A stretch of 64,000 nucleotides of DNA from Pseudomonadota bacterium (GTDB lineage: Bacteria; Pseudomonadota; Alphaproteobacteria; Rhizobiales; Tepidamorphaceae). Where the stretch lies: contig JAEWYT010000196.1 of assembly GCA_023458595.1 (NCBI GenBank), forward strand, positions 62,001 through 126,000, in the 5' to 3' direction. The notes beneath the pieces are model-generated. The model saw nothing but the letters and a program-made list of their open reading frames with translations, had not been told where the DNA came from and made no database searches. Both the position numbers and the translations under genes were made by a program. Below, piece after piece: positions 26,511 to 35,520 of the stretch. Within the stretch, counting starts at the first letter, position 1. The number at the start of each line of letters is the position of its first letter.

Positions 26511-29417
26511 TCACGCGGCCTTGATCCGACACAGCGAGACCTTGTTTTCCTGGATGTTGGTCACCGAGTCGTAGCCGTAGGTCAGTGTGATGTTGCCGGA
26601 TTCGTCGGCGACATACGGGCCGGCGCCTTCCGGAATGCGTTCGGTGAGGTCGCGCCCCTCGAACCGGCCCATGAAGTGGTAGGGGATCCAGACGTTGCCG
26701 CGCGCCACCGTTTCGGAGACGTGCGCCTTCACCTCGATCGACCCGCCTTCCGGGCTCTCCAGCATGATACGGTCGCCGTCCTTGATGCCGGCGTTGTTGG
26801 CATCGAACGGATTGACCTGCGCGAACATCTCCTGCTGAAGCTCGGCGAGCCAGACGTTGGCGAACGACTTCGCGCCGCCGCCCTCGTGCTCGACGAGGCA
26901 GCCCGAGCTCAGCACCAGCGGATAGTCCGTGGCGAAATCCTGAGCCTGGATGCTGGCGTACTTGATCGGCAGCCGGTACATGCGCCGGTCCTCGTAGGTC
27001 GGGTAGTCGGCCACGAGGTCGCGGCGCGGCGTGTAGAGCGGCTCGCGATGGATCGGGATCGGATCCGGGAAGGTCCAGACCACGCAGCGCGCCTTGGCGT
27101 TGCCGTAGGGCGCGCAGCCGTGCTTGATCGCGACGCGCTGGATGCCGCCCGACAGGTCGGTCTTCCAGTTCACCGCGTCGACCTTCTCGCCGCCAATCTT
27201 CTCGATCGTGGCGCGCTCGTCGTCGGTCAGGTCGCCGTCCCAGCCGAGCTTCTTCAGCATGGCCATGGTGAACTCGGGATGGCCGTCCTTGATCTCGGAG
27301 CCGACCGGATAGCCGACGCCCTCCACTTCGCCCTCGGCGAGCAGGTTCCCCTTGCCCCAGTCCTCGGGCGCCTCCACGCCGAAACGTGCGCGGAACGGCA
27401 GGCCGCCTTCGGCCACGGGCTTGGTCGGATCGTAGAGGTTCGGCGTGCCCGGATGCTTCATCTCGGGCGTGCCCCAGCACGGCCACGGCAGGCCGTAGTA
27501 CTCGCCGTCGCACGGACCGCCGTTGGCCCTCAGCGTCGTCTTGTCGAAGGTGTGGGCGTTGGCCAGGTGCAGCTTCAGCCGCTCCGGCGACTGGCCGGTG
27601 TACCCGACCGTCCACATGCCGCGATTGAACTCGCGGGTGATGTCCTCGACGACCGGCGCCTCGCCGTTGACCTCGATGTTCGTGTACATCTCGTCGGCGA
27701 AACCGAACTTCTTGGCGAACAGGTACTGGATCACCTCGTCGGGCTTGGACTCGAAGATCGGCTCGACGACCTTCTCGCGCCACTGGACGGAGCGGTTCGA
27801 CGCCGTCACCGAGCCCGTAGTCTCGAACTGGCTCGCGGCCGGCAGCAGGTAGATGTTGTCGGTGCGGTCGTTGAGGATCGCCGACAGCGGCACATAGGGG
27901 TCGACCACGACGAGCAGGTCGAGCTTGTCGAAGGCCTTCTTGTGCTCGGGCAGCCGCGTCAGCGAGTTGACCGAGTGGCCCCAGAAGATCATCGCCCGAA
28001 CGTTGTCCGGCTGGTCGATGTCGGCCTTGTCCATGTTGACGAGCTCGTACCAGCGAGACACCGGCGTGCCGGGGCTCTCCATCAGCTCCTTGGACGCGAA
28101 CCGGCCCTGAAGCCAGTCGTAATCCACGTTCCAGACGCGCGACCAGTGCTTCCAGGCGCCTTCCGCCAGGCCGTAATAGCCCGGCAGGTCGTGGCAGAGC
28201 ACGCCCATGTCGGTCGCGCCCTGGACGTTGTCGTGGCCGCGGAAGATGTTCGTGCCGCCGCCCGACATGCCGACGGTGCCCAGAGCGAGCTGCAGGATCG
28301 GCATGGCGCGGGTGTTGTTGTTGCCGATCGTGTGCTGGGTCATGCCCAGCGTCCAGGTCAGCATGACCGGCTTGTTGGTCGTCAGGGTGCGGGCGACGCG
28401 GCGCAGCTGCGAGCCCGGCACGCCGCTGACGCGCTCGACCTCCTCGGGCGGCCACTTCGCGACTTCCTGGCGGACCTCGTCCATGCCCCAGACGCGCTGG
28501 CGGATGTACTCCTTGTCCTCCCACCCGTTCTCGAAGATGTGCCAGAGGATGCCCCAGATCACCGCGATGTCGGTGCCCGGACGGGGTTGCACGAACTCGG
28601 TGGCGTGCGCCGCGGTCCGGGTGAAGCGCGGATCGACGACGATGTAGGGCGCGTTGTTGCGCTCCTTGGCGCGCATGATGTGCAGCATCGCGACCGGGTG
28701 GGCTTCGGCGGGATTGCCGCCGAAGGTGATGATGCAGCGCGAATTGTGCATATCGTTGAACGAGTTGGTCATCGCGCCGTAGCCCCACGTGTTGGCCACG
28801 CCGGCGACCGTGCTCGAATGGCAGATGCGCGCCTGATGATCGATGTTGTTCGAGCCCCAGAAGGCCGCGAACTTGCGCATCATGTAGGCCTGCTCGTTCG
28901 AGTGCTTGGCCGAGCCGAGCCAGTAGACGGAATCGGGACCGGACTCCTCGCGGATCTTCAGGATCTTGTCGCCGACCTCGTTGATCGCCTCGTCCCAGGA
29001 AATGCGCACCCATTTCCCGTCGACGAGCTTGAGCGGATACTTCAGCCGCCGCGGCGAATTGGTCTCGTCGCGGATCGCCGCGCCCTTGGCGCAGTGGCCG
29101 CCGACGTTGATCGGGTTGTCGAAGGCCGGCTCCTGACCGACCCAGACGCCGTCCTGGATCTCCGCCTTCACGCCGCAGCCGACCGCGCAGAACGTGCAGA
29201 CACTCATCCTGGTCTCGAGCGCCTTCGGCACAATCGCCTGGGCATCGGCCTTCCTGACCATCGTGAACGGCGTCGACGCGAGACCGACGCCCGCTGCCGC
29301 AAGGCCGGACCGGCGAAGGAACGTGCGGCGGTCGATCGTGGCAGCGCCGAGACTGTCGGCGATGACGGAAGAGAGCCTCGAGCCGCCTGCCTGTCCGTTG
29401 CGCTTCTTGGTGAGCAT
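26511..29417 (-). CDS. exported formate dehydrogenase, molybdopterin alpha subunit (Cys-type, Tat signal)
   Basis: 968 residues. A Tat signal is visible at residues 29-60 (DRRTFLRRSGLAAAGVGLAS). The [4Fe-4S] ligands are C74, C77, C81 and C109. The metal-binding residue is Cys199 in QARICHSSTVAG, where E. coli FdnG has selenocysteine. WGYGAMTNSFNDM and RGHDNVQGATDMG are typical of the FdnG/Fdh3A branch. It oxidises formate in the periplasm and sends electrons to the respiratory chain through the beta subunit. I start at ATG 29417, preceded by GGGAGGAG. No gamma (cytochrome b) subunit gene is in the window. Confidence 0.92.
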   Translation of the reverse strand: MLTKKRNGQAGGSRLSSVIADSLGAATIDRRTFLRRSGLAAAGVGLASTPFTMVRKADAQAIVPKALETRMSVCTFCAVGCGVKAEIQDGVWVGQEPAFDNPINVGGHCAKGAAIRDETNSPRRLKYPLKLVDGKWVRISWDEAINEVGDKILKIREESGPDSVYWLGSAKHSNEQAYMMRKFAAFWGSNNIDHQARICHSSTVAGVANTWGYGAMTNSFNDMHNSRCIITFGGNPAEAHPVAMLHIMRAKERNNAPYIVVDPRFTRTAAHATEFVQPRPGTDIAVIWGILWHIFENGWEDKEYIRQRVWGMDEVRQEVAKWPPEEVERVSGVPGSQLRRVARTLTTNKPVMLTWTLGMTQHTIGNNNTRAMPILQLALGTVGMSGGGTNIFRGHDNVQGATDMGVLCHDLPGYYGLAEGAWKHWSRVWNVDYDWLQGRFASKELMESPGTPVSRWYELVNMDKADIDQPDNVRAMIFWGHSVNSLTRLPEHKKAFDKLDLLVVVDPYVPLSAILNDRTDNIYLLPAASQFETTGSVTASNRSVQWREKVVEPIFESKPDEVIQYLFAKKFGFADEMYTNIEVNGEAPVVEDITREFNRGMWTVGYTGQSPERLKLHLANAHTFDKTTLRANGGPCDGEYYGLPWPCWGTPEMKHPGTPNLYDPTKPVAEGGLPFRARFGVEAPEDWGKGNLLAEGEVEGVGYPVGSEIKDGHPEFTMAMLKKLGWDGDLTDDERATIEKIGGEKVDAVNWKTDLSGGIQRVAIKHGCAPYGNAKARCVVWTFPDPIPIHREPLYTPRRDLVADYPTYEDRRMYRLPIKYASIQAQDFATDYPLVLSSGCLVEHEGGGAKSFANVWLAELQQEMFAQVNPFDANNAGIKDGDRIMLESPEGGSIEVKAHVSETVARGNVWIPYHFMGRFEGRDLTERIPEGAGPYVADESGNITLTYGYDSVTNIQENKVSLCRIKAA

Positions 29418-29500
29418 GTCGTCTCCTCCCAAAAAATCCGATGCGCGGCCCGCCCCGCAGGGACTCGGCGTCCCCCGGCGAACCACGGTCCCGCGACCGC

Positions 29501-29713
29501 TTACATGCGCGCGAGCGCGTAGTAGGTCTTGATGTGGTCGGTCTCGGCGTAGCCCGGACGCCTCGGCCCGCTCGCGCTCGCCGCCTCGGCGGCATCCGGC
29601 GTTCCGGCCGCGACGGCAACGGCCGCGCCCGCGGTACCGAGCCCGGCCATCCGCATGAACCCGCGGCGGCTCAGGCCGTTCTCTTCCGAACGATTTTCAG
29701 TGCGATCGCCCAT
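29501..29713 (-). CDS. formate dehydrogenase region Tat-target small protein
   Basis: 70 residues made mostly of a twin-arginine signal (LSRRGFMRMAGLGTAGAAVA) followed by about 30 residues ending in TDHIKTYYALARM. This matches the small family named formate dehydrogenase region Tat target, found beside fdh genes and of unknown role. The ATG at 29713 has GGAGGAG upstream. It lies 83 bp before the alpha-subunit start on the same strand. Confidence 0.82.
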   Translation of the reverse strand: MGDRTENRSEENGLSRRGFMRMAGLGTAGAAVAVAAGTPDAAEAASASGPRRPGYAETDHIKTYYALARM

Positions 29714-29828
29714 AGTTGGTCTCCTCCGCAACGGCACGGCCGCAACCGCGCCTCGTCCCAACCGCCTCGCTTGTCCCGGTCGACGGGGCGCGTGGCTTAT
29801 ATGCAATCCGTTCCGCTCGTATTGTTGT

Positions 29829-29914
29829 TATCGCCGATGGCGGACAAACTGCATAATATTGCAATTAATGACAGTAGAACAGATGCGATGCTGTTTGCTA
29901 AGTCCGATCGGCGA
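29829..29914. promoter_or_regulatory. AT-rich promoter region with two copies of the TCGCCGAT box, upstream of the exported formate dehydrogenase genes
   Basis: TATCGCCGATG at 29829-29839 is identical to the 11-mer upstream of fdsG. ATCGGCGA at 29907-29914 is the same octamer inverted. They flank an AT-rich stretch (about 29845-29900) in the 242 bp between the TorD-family gene and the Tat-target gene, the likely promoter for the Tat-target, alpha and beta genes. Confidence 0.42.
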
Positions 29915-29955
29915 CGCGGCGGTGGATGCCCGGAACCGGTACCAGACGGAATTCT

Positions 29956-30564
29956 TCACGCCATTTCAAAGGCTTGCGTCTCGATCTCCATGAGCTCGCC
30001 ACCCAGCCGGCCGACCGGCATGTAGAAAGTCGCCGCCTGCGCGGCCTCCAGATCGGCAAAAAAACGCGCCGCCCAGGGCGCCAGATGCGACTCGAAGAAC
30101 CGCCGCTGCTCGTCGAGGGGCGCCGGGACGTCGGAAAACGACCCGAGGATCAGCCCCGCCATCATCTCGCACTCCGCGGCGATATGGTCCTCGGGCTCGC
30201 TCGCCTTGTCGGACCGCGCGATGCCGAGCCGCGCCATATCGACCCTGAGGCTCGCCAGCGGCTTCGTGTACAACGACCCGGTCAGATAGTAGGACGCGTA
30301 GGGAATGAGTTCGCCGGTCGCGGTGCCGATGAAAAGATCGTGGTACTCGCGCTCGAGCACGGCGGGGGTCGCGGCGCGGGCGGCGGCCGAAAGCGCGCGT
30401 ATGACCGTACCGACCGGGCTCTCGTCGCCGGGCAGGTCCCCGACCAGATCCAGCACGTCGCGCTTCGGCGGCGCCGACAGCAGCATGGCCAGCAGAATGT
30501 AGGTTTCGGCCCTGAGCGCATCCTCGTCCGCTACAACGGACGTATCCATGGCCGGTACAGCCAT
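29956..30564 (-). CDS. TorD/DmsD-family redox enzyme maturation chaperone
   Basis: 202 residues, all-helical, with LREEYHDLF-like LEREYHDLFIGTATGELIPY, then YYLTGSLYTKPLASLR and EPEDHIAAECEMMAGL, all typical of TorD-family chaperones. They bind the Tat signal of a molybdoenzyme and hold it until the cofactor is in. The obvious client is the formate dehydrogenase alpha subunit encoded downstream. ATG 30564 is preceded by GAGGAGAGG. It is cytoplasmic. Confidence 0.87.
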   Translation of the reverse strand: MAVPAMDTSVVADEDALRAETYILLAMLLSAPPKRDVLDLVGDLPGDESPVGTVIRALSAAARAATPAVLEREYHDLFIGTATGELIPYASYYLTGSLYTKPLASLRVDMARLGIARSDKASEPEDHIAAECEMMAGLILGSFSDVPAPLDEQRRFFESHLAPWAARFFADLEAAQAATFYMPVGRLGGELMEIETQAFEMA

Positions 30565-30640
30565 CCTCTCCTCCTCCGGGGCCGCCTCGGGGGCGACGGC
30601 CCCTCTCCAGTCTTGCTTTTGTCGTCTTTTCAGCTCGTTT

Positions 30641-31225
30641 TCAGCTCGGCTTCGTCGCCGACGTCCGTTCTTCCTCCGTTTCCACCGTCGTCTCCGCCTC
30701 GTCGTCGGTCGCCTTGGCGACATCGGTCCGGCCTCCGGGCGCGCCGGCACGGGCATCGGGCGGTCCGCGGAAATCGCGCCGTCCCGGCACGGTTTCCGGT
30801 TTCGCCGGCATCGCCGACAGGTCGGCGACTTCCGGCGTCACGGCCCTAACCGTGTCGCCGAGCGACCAGCCCTTGCGGAAATCCCAGTCGTAGTCGTTGA
30901 GCCCGTCGAGATTGGCGAGCACCGGGCTCGACCGCCACAGCTTGCGCAGCGCGAGCTTGCGCAACTCCTCCGGCACGCCGGCACGCATGAAGACACTGAA
31001 GTCGGACTCGTAGTCGAGCGTCTCGATGTCCGGCAGGTCCTCGATGGAGACGGCTTCCTCGTCCGCATCGGCTTCGATCGCGGCGTCGACGTCCGGCTCC
31101 GGCTCGCCGGGCGCGGCCGTCTCTTCCCCGACCGCTCCGGACTCGGGTTCTTCCCTGGCCGCGGACGCGGCTTCACGCTTCAGACGGGACCAGCGCGAGA
31201 GGGCGCCTTCTTCCTTGTCTTCCAT
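30641..31225 (-). CDS. DUF3306 domain-containing protein
   Basis: 194 residues. LSRWSRLKREA at the start and the core SIEDLPDIETLDYESDFSVF, then GVPEELRKLALRKLWRSSPV and ANLDGLNDYDWDF, match DUF3306. The flanks are acidic and low-complexity. The family occurs beside formate dehydrogenase genes and its role is unknown; the usual DUF3305 partner is not in the window. I start at ATG 31225 (AGGAGG at good spacing); the GTG at 31234 overlaps that site. Confidence 0.82.
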   Translation of the reverse strand: MEDKEEGALSRWSRLKREAASAAREEPESGAVGEETAAPGEPEPDVDAAIEADADEEAVSIEDLPDIETLDYESDFSVFMRAGVPEELRKLALRKLWRSSPVLANLDGLNDYDWDFRKGWSLGDTVRAVTPEVADLSAMPAKPETVPGRRDFRGPPDARAGAPGGRTDVAKATDDEAETTVETEEERTSATKPS

Positions 31226-31306
31226 GCGAGCCACCTCCTGTCCTGCCGAGATGCGGCCGTCCGATCAGGTCGTTCGTTTCGCAGTGTAAGAGCTTAGCGG
31301 AAGGAA

Positions 31307-31323
31307 GCGCAACTTATGCGCAA
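31307..31323. promoter_or_regulatory. 11-bp-spaced direct repeat upstream of the DUF3306 gene
   Basis: GCGCAA at 31307-31312 and 31318-31323 recurs exactly one helical turn apart in the 164-bp gap between the ModE-like gene and DUF3306. It may be an activator site for the minus-strand operon; weak evidence. Confidence 0.25.
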
Positions 31324-31389
31324 AATTGCACCCGTCGGGCAGAAATCCGACTTTCCCGGAATATCCGGGGCCGCCGGCCGGCGACGGCG

Positions 31390-31731
31390 TCAGGCGGCGT
31401 CGATTTCGGCCTGGAGGGCGGCGATCTGGTCGGCGGACGCGGCGGCTGCGGCGCGCTCGATCGCACGGAAGCGGGTGACCACGGCGAGCCCCAGGGCGGT
31501 GAGTTCCGCACCGCCCCCGCGCTTGCCGCCGGTCTGGGTCGAGAGGAGCGGCTTGCCGAAAATGGCGTTCATCTCCTCGATCAGGTCCCAGGCATGCTTG
31601 TAGGACATGCTCATCTGCCGGGCGCCCTCGGATATCGATCCGAAGGTGGCGATGTGCTCGAGGAGCTCGATCTTGCCGGGTCCGATGCGGCCTTCGGGGT
31701 CGAGATTGATCCTGAGGCTGAGCGAGGGCAT
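31390..31731 (-). CDS. ModE-like winged-helix regulator lacking the molybdate-binding domain
   Basis: 113 residues containing only the LysR/ModE-type DNA-binding domain: GRIGPGKIELLEHIATFGSI, then SEGARQMSMSYKHAWDLIEE and LLSTQTGGKRGGGAELTALG. Full ModE adds two TOBE domains that bind molybdate; these are absent. It lies 72 bp after modC on the same strand, so it is probably in the mod operon. It may work with the separately encoded Mop protein or bind DNA without molybdate. ATG 31731 gives the usual N-terminus. Confidence 0.85.
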   Translation of the reverse strand: MPSLSLRINLDPEGRIGPGKIELLEHIATFGSISEGARQMSMSYKHAWDLIEEMNAIFGKPLLSTQTGGKRGGGAELTALGLAVVTRFRAIERAAAAASADQIAALQAEIDAA

Positions 31732-31803
31732 CGGCTGGGCTCCCGTGGATTGCCGCCGCGGCGGCCCGCGGCGAATGGCCGGGCCCACTCTATTGCGAAA
31801 TCG

Positions 31804-32892
31804 TCAGCGGGAGGCAAGCGCGACGCTTTTCACCTGAACGTCGACGGCCATGCCGTCGTGGAGACCGAGATGGTCCCAGGAGCGCCGCGTGATGCGCGAC
31901 AGGAGCCGCGCGCCGCGCCCGTCGGCGCCGAGCGCCAGGACGACGATCGTCTGATGCGCGTCCACCAGCCGCGACGAGACGATGCGGGCCGGCAGGACGT
32001 TGAGGATCGTCGTGCCGCGCGGGGGCTCGGTGGCGATGCTGACGTCGGCGGCGCCGACGCGCAGGCGCAGTCTCGTCCCCTCGGCGATCGCGGCCGGGCT
32101 GGCAACGAGGAAGTCGCCGCCCTCCACCGCGAGCCGGACCAGCCCGTACTGCCGGTCGTAGCCCGTAGCGGTCGCGTCGAGGCTGACGGCGGCTTCCCGC
32201 CGGACGGCGAGCGGCAGGTCGGGATCGCTCTGGATATCCCGCAGCGGACCGGCGGCGACCACCTTTCCGGCGTCCAGAAGCACGATGTGGTCGGCGAGCC
32301 GCTCGACCTCGGTCAGGTCGTGGCTGACGTAGAGCACCGGGATCGCCAGCGTCTCGTGCAAACGCTCGAGGAAGGGGAGGATTTCGTCCCGCGTCTGCCG
32401 GTCGAGGGCGGACAGCGGCTCGTCCATGAGCAGGAGCTTCGGCTGCGACAGGAGCGCCCTGCCGACGGCGACGCGCTGGCGCTCCCCTCCGGAGAGGTTC
32501 TGCGGCGCGCGCTCCATCAGCCGGTCGAGACCGAGGAGCTCGGCCACCTCCTCGAACCCGATGCCGCCCGATGGCACCCTGCCGCCGGAGGAATAGAGCA
32601 GGTTGCGGCGCACGGAGAGATGCGGGAACAGGCTCGCCTCCTGGAAGACGTAGCCGACCGCCCGGCGGTGCGGCGGCAGGAAGGTGCGATCGTCCTGCCA
32701 GGTCTCTCCTCCGACGCGGCAGGTGCCGGGAAGCCGCTGCAGTCCGGCTATGCAGCGCAGCACGCTGGTCTTGCCGCAGCCGGAGGGGCCGAACAGGGCC
32801 GTCACGCCCCGGCCGGGGACGGCGAAGGCCGAATCGAGCGTGAACGCGCCGAGGCGTCCGGAAAAGGCGACCTCGATCCCCCCCACCACCAT
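31804..32892 (-). CDS. modC: molybdate ABC transporter ATP-binding protein
   Basis: 362 residues. ABC cassette with Walker A LFGPSGCGKTSVLRCI, signature NLSGGERQRVAVGRALL, Walker B LLLMDEPLSALDR and H-loop YVSHDLTEV, followed by a C-terminal TOBE/Mop domain (about 295-360) that binds oxyanion and can feedback-inhibit transport. The start overlaps the modB stop (TGATG). It powers molybdate import through ModB. Confidence 0.93.
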   Translation of the reverse strand: MVVGGIEVAFSGRLGAFTLDSAFAVPGRGVTALFGPSGCGKTSVLRCIAGLQRLPGTCRVGGETWQDDRTFLPPHRRAVGYVFQEASLFPHLSVRRNLLYSSGGRVPSGGIGFEEVAELLGLDRLMERAPQNLSGGERQRVAVGRALLSQPKLLLMDEPLSALDRQTRDEILPFLERLHETLAIPVLYVSHDLTEVERLADHIVLLDAGKVVAAGPLRDIQSDPDLPLAVRREAAVSLDATATGYDRQYGLVRLAVEGGDFLVASPAAIAEGTRLRLRVGAADVSIATEPPRGTTILNVLPARIVSSRLVDAHQTIVVLALGADGRGARLLSRITRRSWDHLGLHDGMAVDVQVKSVALASR

Positions 32893-33578
32893 CACTCGCC
32901 GGCCCGCCGCATCCGCTTCTCGATCAGCATCATCGACAGGATGACGAGGAAGGCGAACACGACCATCCCGGCGGCGAGCACGTTCGCCTCGCGCCAGCGC
33001 AGCGTCTCGACGAAATCGTAGATGGCGACCGACAGGACCTTGGTCTCGCCGGGTATGTTGCCGCCGATCATCAGCACGACGCCGAACTCGCCGACGGTAT
33101 GCGCGAAGCCCAGCACGGCGCCCGTCAGGAAGCCGGGCCGCGCCAAGGGCAGCGCGACCGTCCAGAAGGCGCGGCGCGGCGAGGCGCGCAGCGTCGCGGC
33201 GACCTCCAGCGGACGGTCGCCGATGGCCTCGAAGGCGTTGCGGATCGGCTGCACGACGAACGGCAGCGAATAGACCACGGAGCCGATGACCAGGCCCTCG
33301 AACGTGAAGGCGAGCGTGCGCGCGCCCCACAGGTTCGCGACCGCTCCGCCCGGCCCGCTCGGGCCGAGCATCACCAGGAGGTAGAAGCCGAGGACGGTCG
33401 GCGGCAGCACCAGCGGCAGCGCCACGACCGCGGCGACGGCTTCCTTCCAGGCAGCGGACGAGCGGGCGAGCCACCAGGCGATCGGCGTTCCGACGACGAG
33501 GAGGATGGCGGTCGTCAGCGCCGCCAGCTCGATCGTCAGCCGGATCGACGTCCAGATTTCGGAAGACAGGCCCTGCAC
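32892..33578 (-). CDS. modB: molybdate ABC transporter permease
   Basis: 228 residues with five hydrophobic segments and the permease loop ATLRASPRRAFWTVALPLA, then FAHTVGEFGVVLMIGGNIPG, the ModB signature. Length is normal. It is 5 bp downstream of modA and overlaps modC, so modABC is one transcript. Confidence 0.92.
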   Translation of the reverse strand: MQGLSSEIWTSIRLTIELAALTTAILLVVGTPIAWWLARSSAAWKEAVAAVVALPLVLPPTVLGFYLLVMLGPSGPGGAVANLWGARTLAFTFEGLVIGSVVYSLPFVVQPIRNAFEAIGDRPLEVAATLRASPRRAFWTVALPLARPGFLTGAVLGFAHTVGEFGVVLMIGGNIPGETKVLSVAIYDFVETLRWREANVLAAGMVVFAFLVILSMMLIEKRMRRAGE

Positions 33579-33583
33579 AAGGT

Positions 33584-34351
33584 TCAGCTACCAGATTCGA
33601 CGCCGTAACCGTACTTCTCGATCACGGCGGCGGCGGTCGGGCCCTTCAGGAATTCGAGGAAGGCCTTCGCCGCGACGCTGTCGGCGCCCTTCTTCAAAAG
33701 CACCGCGTCCTGCTCGATCGGCGCGTAGAGACCGGCGGGAACCACCCAGCGCGAGCCCGAATCCGTGCCGGCGATCTGCGACAGCGCGACGAAGCCGAGC
33801 TCGGCGTTGCCGGTTTCGACGAACTGGTAGGTCTGGGCGATGTTGGTGCCCTGGACGATCTTCGGCTGAAGCGCATCGTAGACGCCGAGCGCCTTCATCG
33901 CTTCGACGGCGGCCGCGCCGTAGGGCGCGGTTTCCGGATTGGCGATGGCGATCTTCTCGAAGCCCGCCGCCTTGAGGGTCTCCTCGCCCTTCACGAGGTC
34001 GGCGTTCGCGCTCCACAGCACGATCTTGCCGATCGCATAGGTGAAGTCGCTGTCCGCGACGCCCAGTCCGTCCTGCAGGGCCTTGGCCGGACGCGCGGCA
34101 TCGGCGGCGAGAAACACCTCGAACGGCGCATCCTGGGTGATCTGCGTGTAGAGCTGGCCGGTGGAGCCGAAGCTCAGCGTCGCCTCGTGGCCCGTCTCGG
34201 CCTTGAAAGCCGCCGCGATCTCGTTCGCCGCGTCGGTGAAGTTCGCGGCGACGGCGACGTTTGTCTGATCGGCGAGCGCAGGCGTCGCCAGCAATGCCAG
34301 AGCTACCGCGATTCCGACCGCTTCGTTGCGCGCGCATGCAGTTGTCTTCAC
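33584..34351 (-). CDS. modA: molybdate ABC transporter substrate-binding protein
   Basis: 255 residues with a Sec signal peptide (about 1-26, ending ATPALA) and ModA motifs: NVAVAANFTDAANEIAAAF, LSFGSTGQLYTQI, EVFLAADAARP and ANPETAPYGAAA. It captures molybdate in the periplasm. I start at GTG 34351 (GGGGAG upstream), which gives a normal signal peptide. It is divergent from a second importer; the 115 bp between them holds a palindrome at 34404. Confidence 0.93.
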   Translation of the reverse strand: MKTTACARNEAVGIAVALALLATPALADQTNVAVAANFTDAANEIAAAFKAETGHEATLSFGSTGQLYTQITQDAPFEVFLAADAARPAKALQDGLGVADSDFTYAIGKIVLWSANADLVKGEETLKAAGFEKIAIANPETAPYGAAAVEAMKALGVYDALQPKIVQGTNIAQTYQFVETGNAELGFVALSQIAGTDSGSRWVVPAGLYAPIEQDAVLLKKGADSVAAKAFLEFLKGPTAAAVIEKYGYGVESGS

Positions 34352-34403
34352 CCGACCACTCCCCTTCTCTCTCGTGTCCAGCGGCAAGGCAGCGCCTTGA
34401 CCA

Positions 34404-34423
34404 TTATGTTCGAATGAACATAA
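34404..34423. promoter_or_regulatory. perfect inverted repeat between the two metal-oxyanion importers (candidate Mo-box)
   Basis: TTATGTTC (34404-34411), GAAT, GAACATAA (34416-34423): an 8-bp perfect inverted repeat in AT-rich sequence, about 50 bp from the starts of both divergent operons. Alphaproteobacterial ModE/Mop sites are AT-rich palindromes with TTAT...ATAA ends, so this is a good candidate for the ModE-like protein encoded at 31390-31731. Binding is inferred. Confidence 0.5.
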
Positions 34424-34466
34424 CAATAAACGATGTCGTGCCGTCAACTGGCGAAGGACGCATCCC

Positions 34467-35516
34467 GTGAATCGTCTGGTGCTACCTGTTGCCGCGGGTC
34501 TGGTCTGGCTGGCTTTATATTTTCTGATATCTATCGATCCGGCAGCCGCGCAGTCCAGGAGGATCGTCGACTCCGCCGGCCGGACGGTCGATGTCCCCGG
34601 AAGGATCAACCGGGTGCTGGCGGCCGGGCCGCCGGCCTCCGTGCTCGTCTACGCGCTCGCCCCTGAGAAGATGGCCGGATGGGTCCGCGAGCCCTCCGCC
34701 GCCGACAAGGAATTCATCGCCGAGGCCTACCGGAACCTGCCGGTGCATGGACGCCTGACCGGCAAGGGCAGCACCGCGAGCATCGAGACGGTGCTGTCCA
34801 TGAAACCGGACGTGATCATCGACGTCGGCTCCGTCGATGCGACCTACGCCTCGCTGGCCGACCGGGTCCAGGAACAGACGGGCGTGGCCTATGTCCTGCT
34901 CGACGGATCGTTCGGAAATACCGCCCGGACGCTGCGGACGGCCGCCGATATCCTGGGGGTGGGCGCGCGCGGCGACGAACTCGCCGGCTACGCGGAAGCG
35001 GCACTCGACCGCCTTCGGACCGAATTGGCCGGCGTTCCCGACGACGAGCGTCCGCGGGTATACTACGGACGCGGCCCGGACGGACTGGAAACGGGGCTTG
35101 CCGGCTCCATCAACACCGAAGTGCTGGATGCCGCCGGGGCGAAGAACGTCGCCGCGGCGGCCGGGAGAGGCGGCCTCGCCAATGTCAGCATCGAGCAGGT
35201 GCTGTCCTGGAATCCGGATGTCGTCCTGACGCTCGACCAGACGTTTCAGCGGGCAGTCGCGATGGATCCCCTCTGGGCGAACGTGAACGCGGTGAAGGCC
35301 GGGCGCGTCTATCGCGCGCCGACCGCCCCGTTCGGCTGGTTCGACGCCCCGCCAGGAATAAACCGGATCGTCGGGGTCGCCTGGCTGACGGCCGTCCTCT
35401 ACCCCGGCCGGGGCGACGTCGATCTCGAGGCCGAGACGAGAGCGTTCTACCGCCTCTTCTATCACGTGGACCTGACGGACGCGCAGATCGACCGTCTTCT
35501 CGCAGGCGCACGGTAG
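34467..35516 (+). CDS. FecB/BtuF/MolA-type ABC substrate-binding protein, probably for molybdate or tungstate
   Basis: 349 residues with a signal peptide (about 1-28, ending DPAAAQ). The family is the cluster A-II, helical-hinge binding proteins: RIVDSAGRTVDVPGRINRVL, SIETVLSMKPDVIIDVG and SIEQVLSWNPDVVLTL. Such proteins bind siderophores, haem, cobalamin or, in H. influenzae MolA, molybdate and tungstate. The Mop gene in the same operon and divergent modABC favour molybdate or tungstate. GTG start with AAGGA upstream. Confidence 0.8.
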   Translation: MNRLVLPVAAGLVWLALYFLISIDPAAAQSRRIVDSAGRTVDVPGRINRVLAAGPPASVLVYALAPEKMAGWVREPSAADKEFIAEAYRNLPVHGRLTGKGSTASIETVLSMKPDVIIDVGSVDATYASLADRVQEQTGVAYVLLDGSFGNTARTLRTAADILGVGARGDELAGYAEAALDRLRTELAGVPDDERPRVYYGRGPDGLETGLAGSINTEVLDAAGAKNVAAAAGRGGLANVSIEQVLSWNPDVVLTLDQTFQRAVAMDPLWANVNAVKAGRVYRAPTAPFGWFDAPPGINRIVGVAWLTAVLYPGRGDVDLEAETRAFYRLFYHVDLTDAQIDRLLAGAR

Positions 35517-35520
35517 GTCG

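Noticed and set aside
28815..28830. Possible selenocysteine site in the exported formate dehydrogenase alpha subunit
   Set aside because: The codon at the metal-ligand position encodes Cys (residue 199, in ARICHSS), not TGA, so no selenocysteine machinery is needed.
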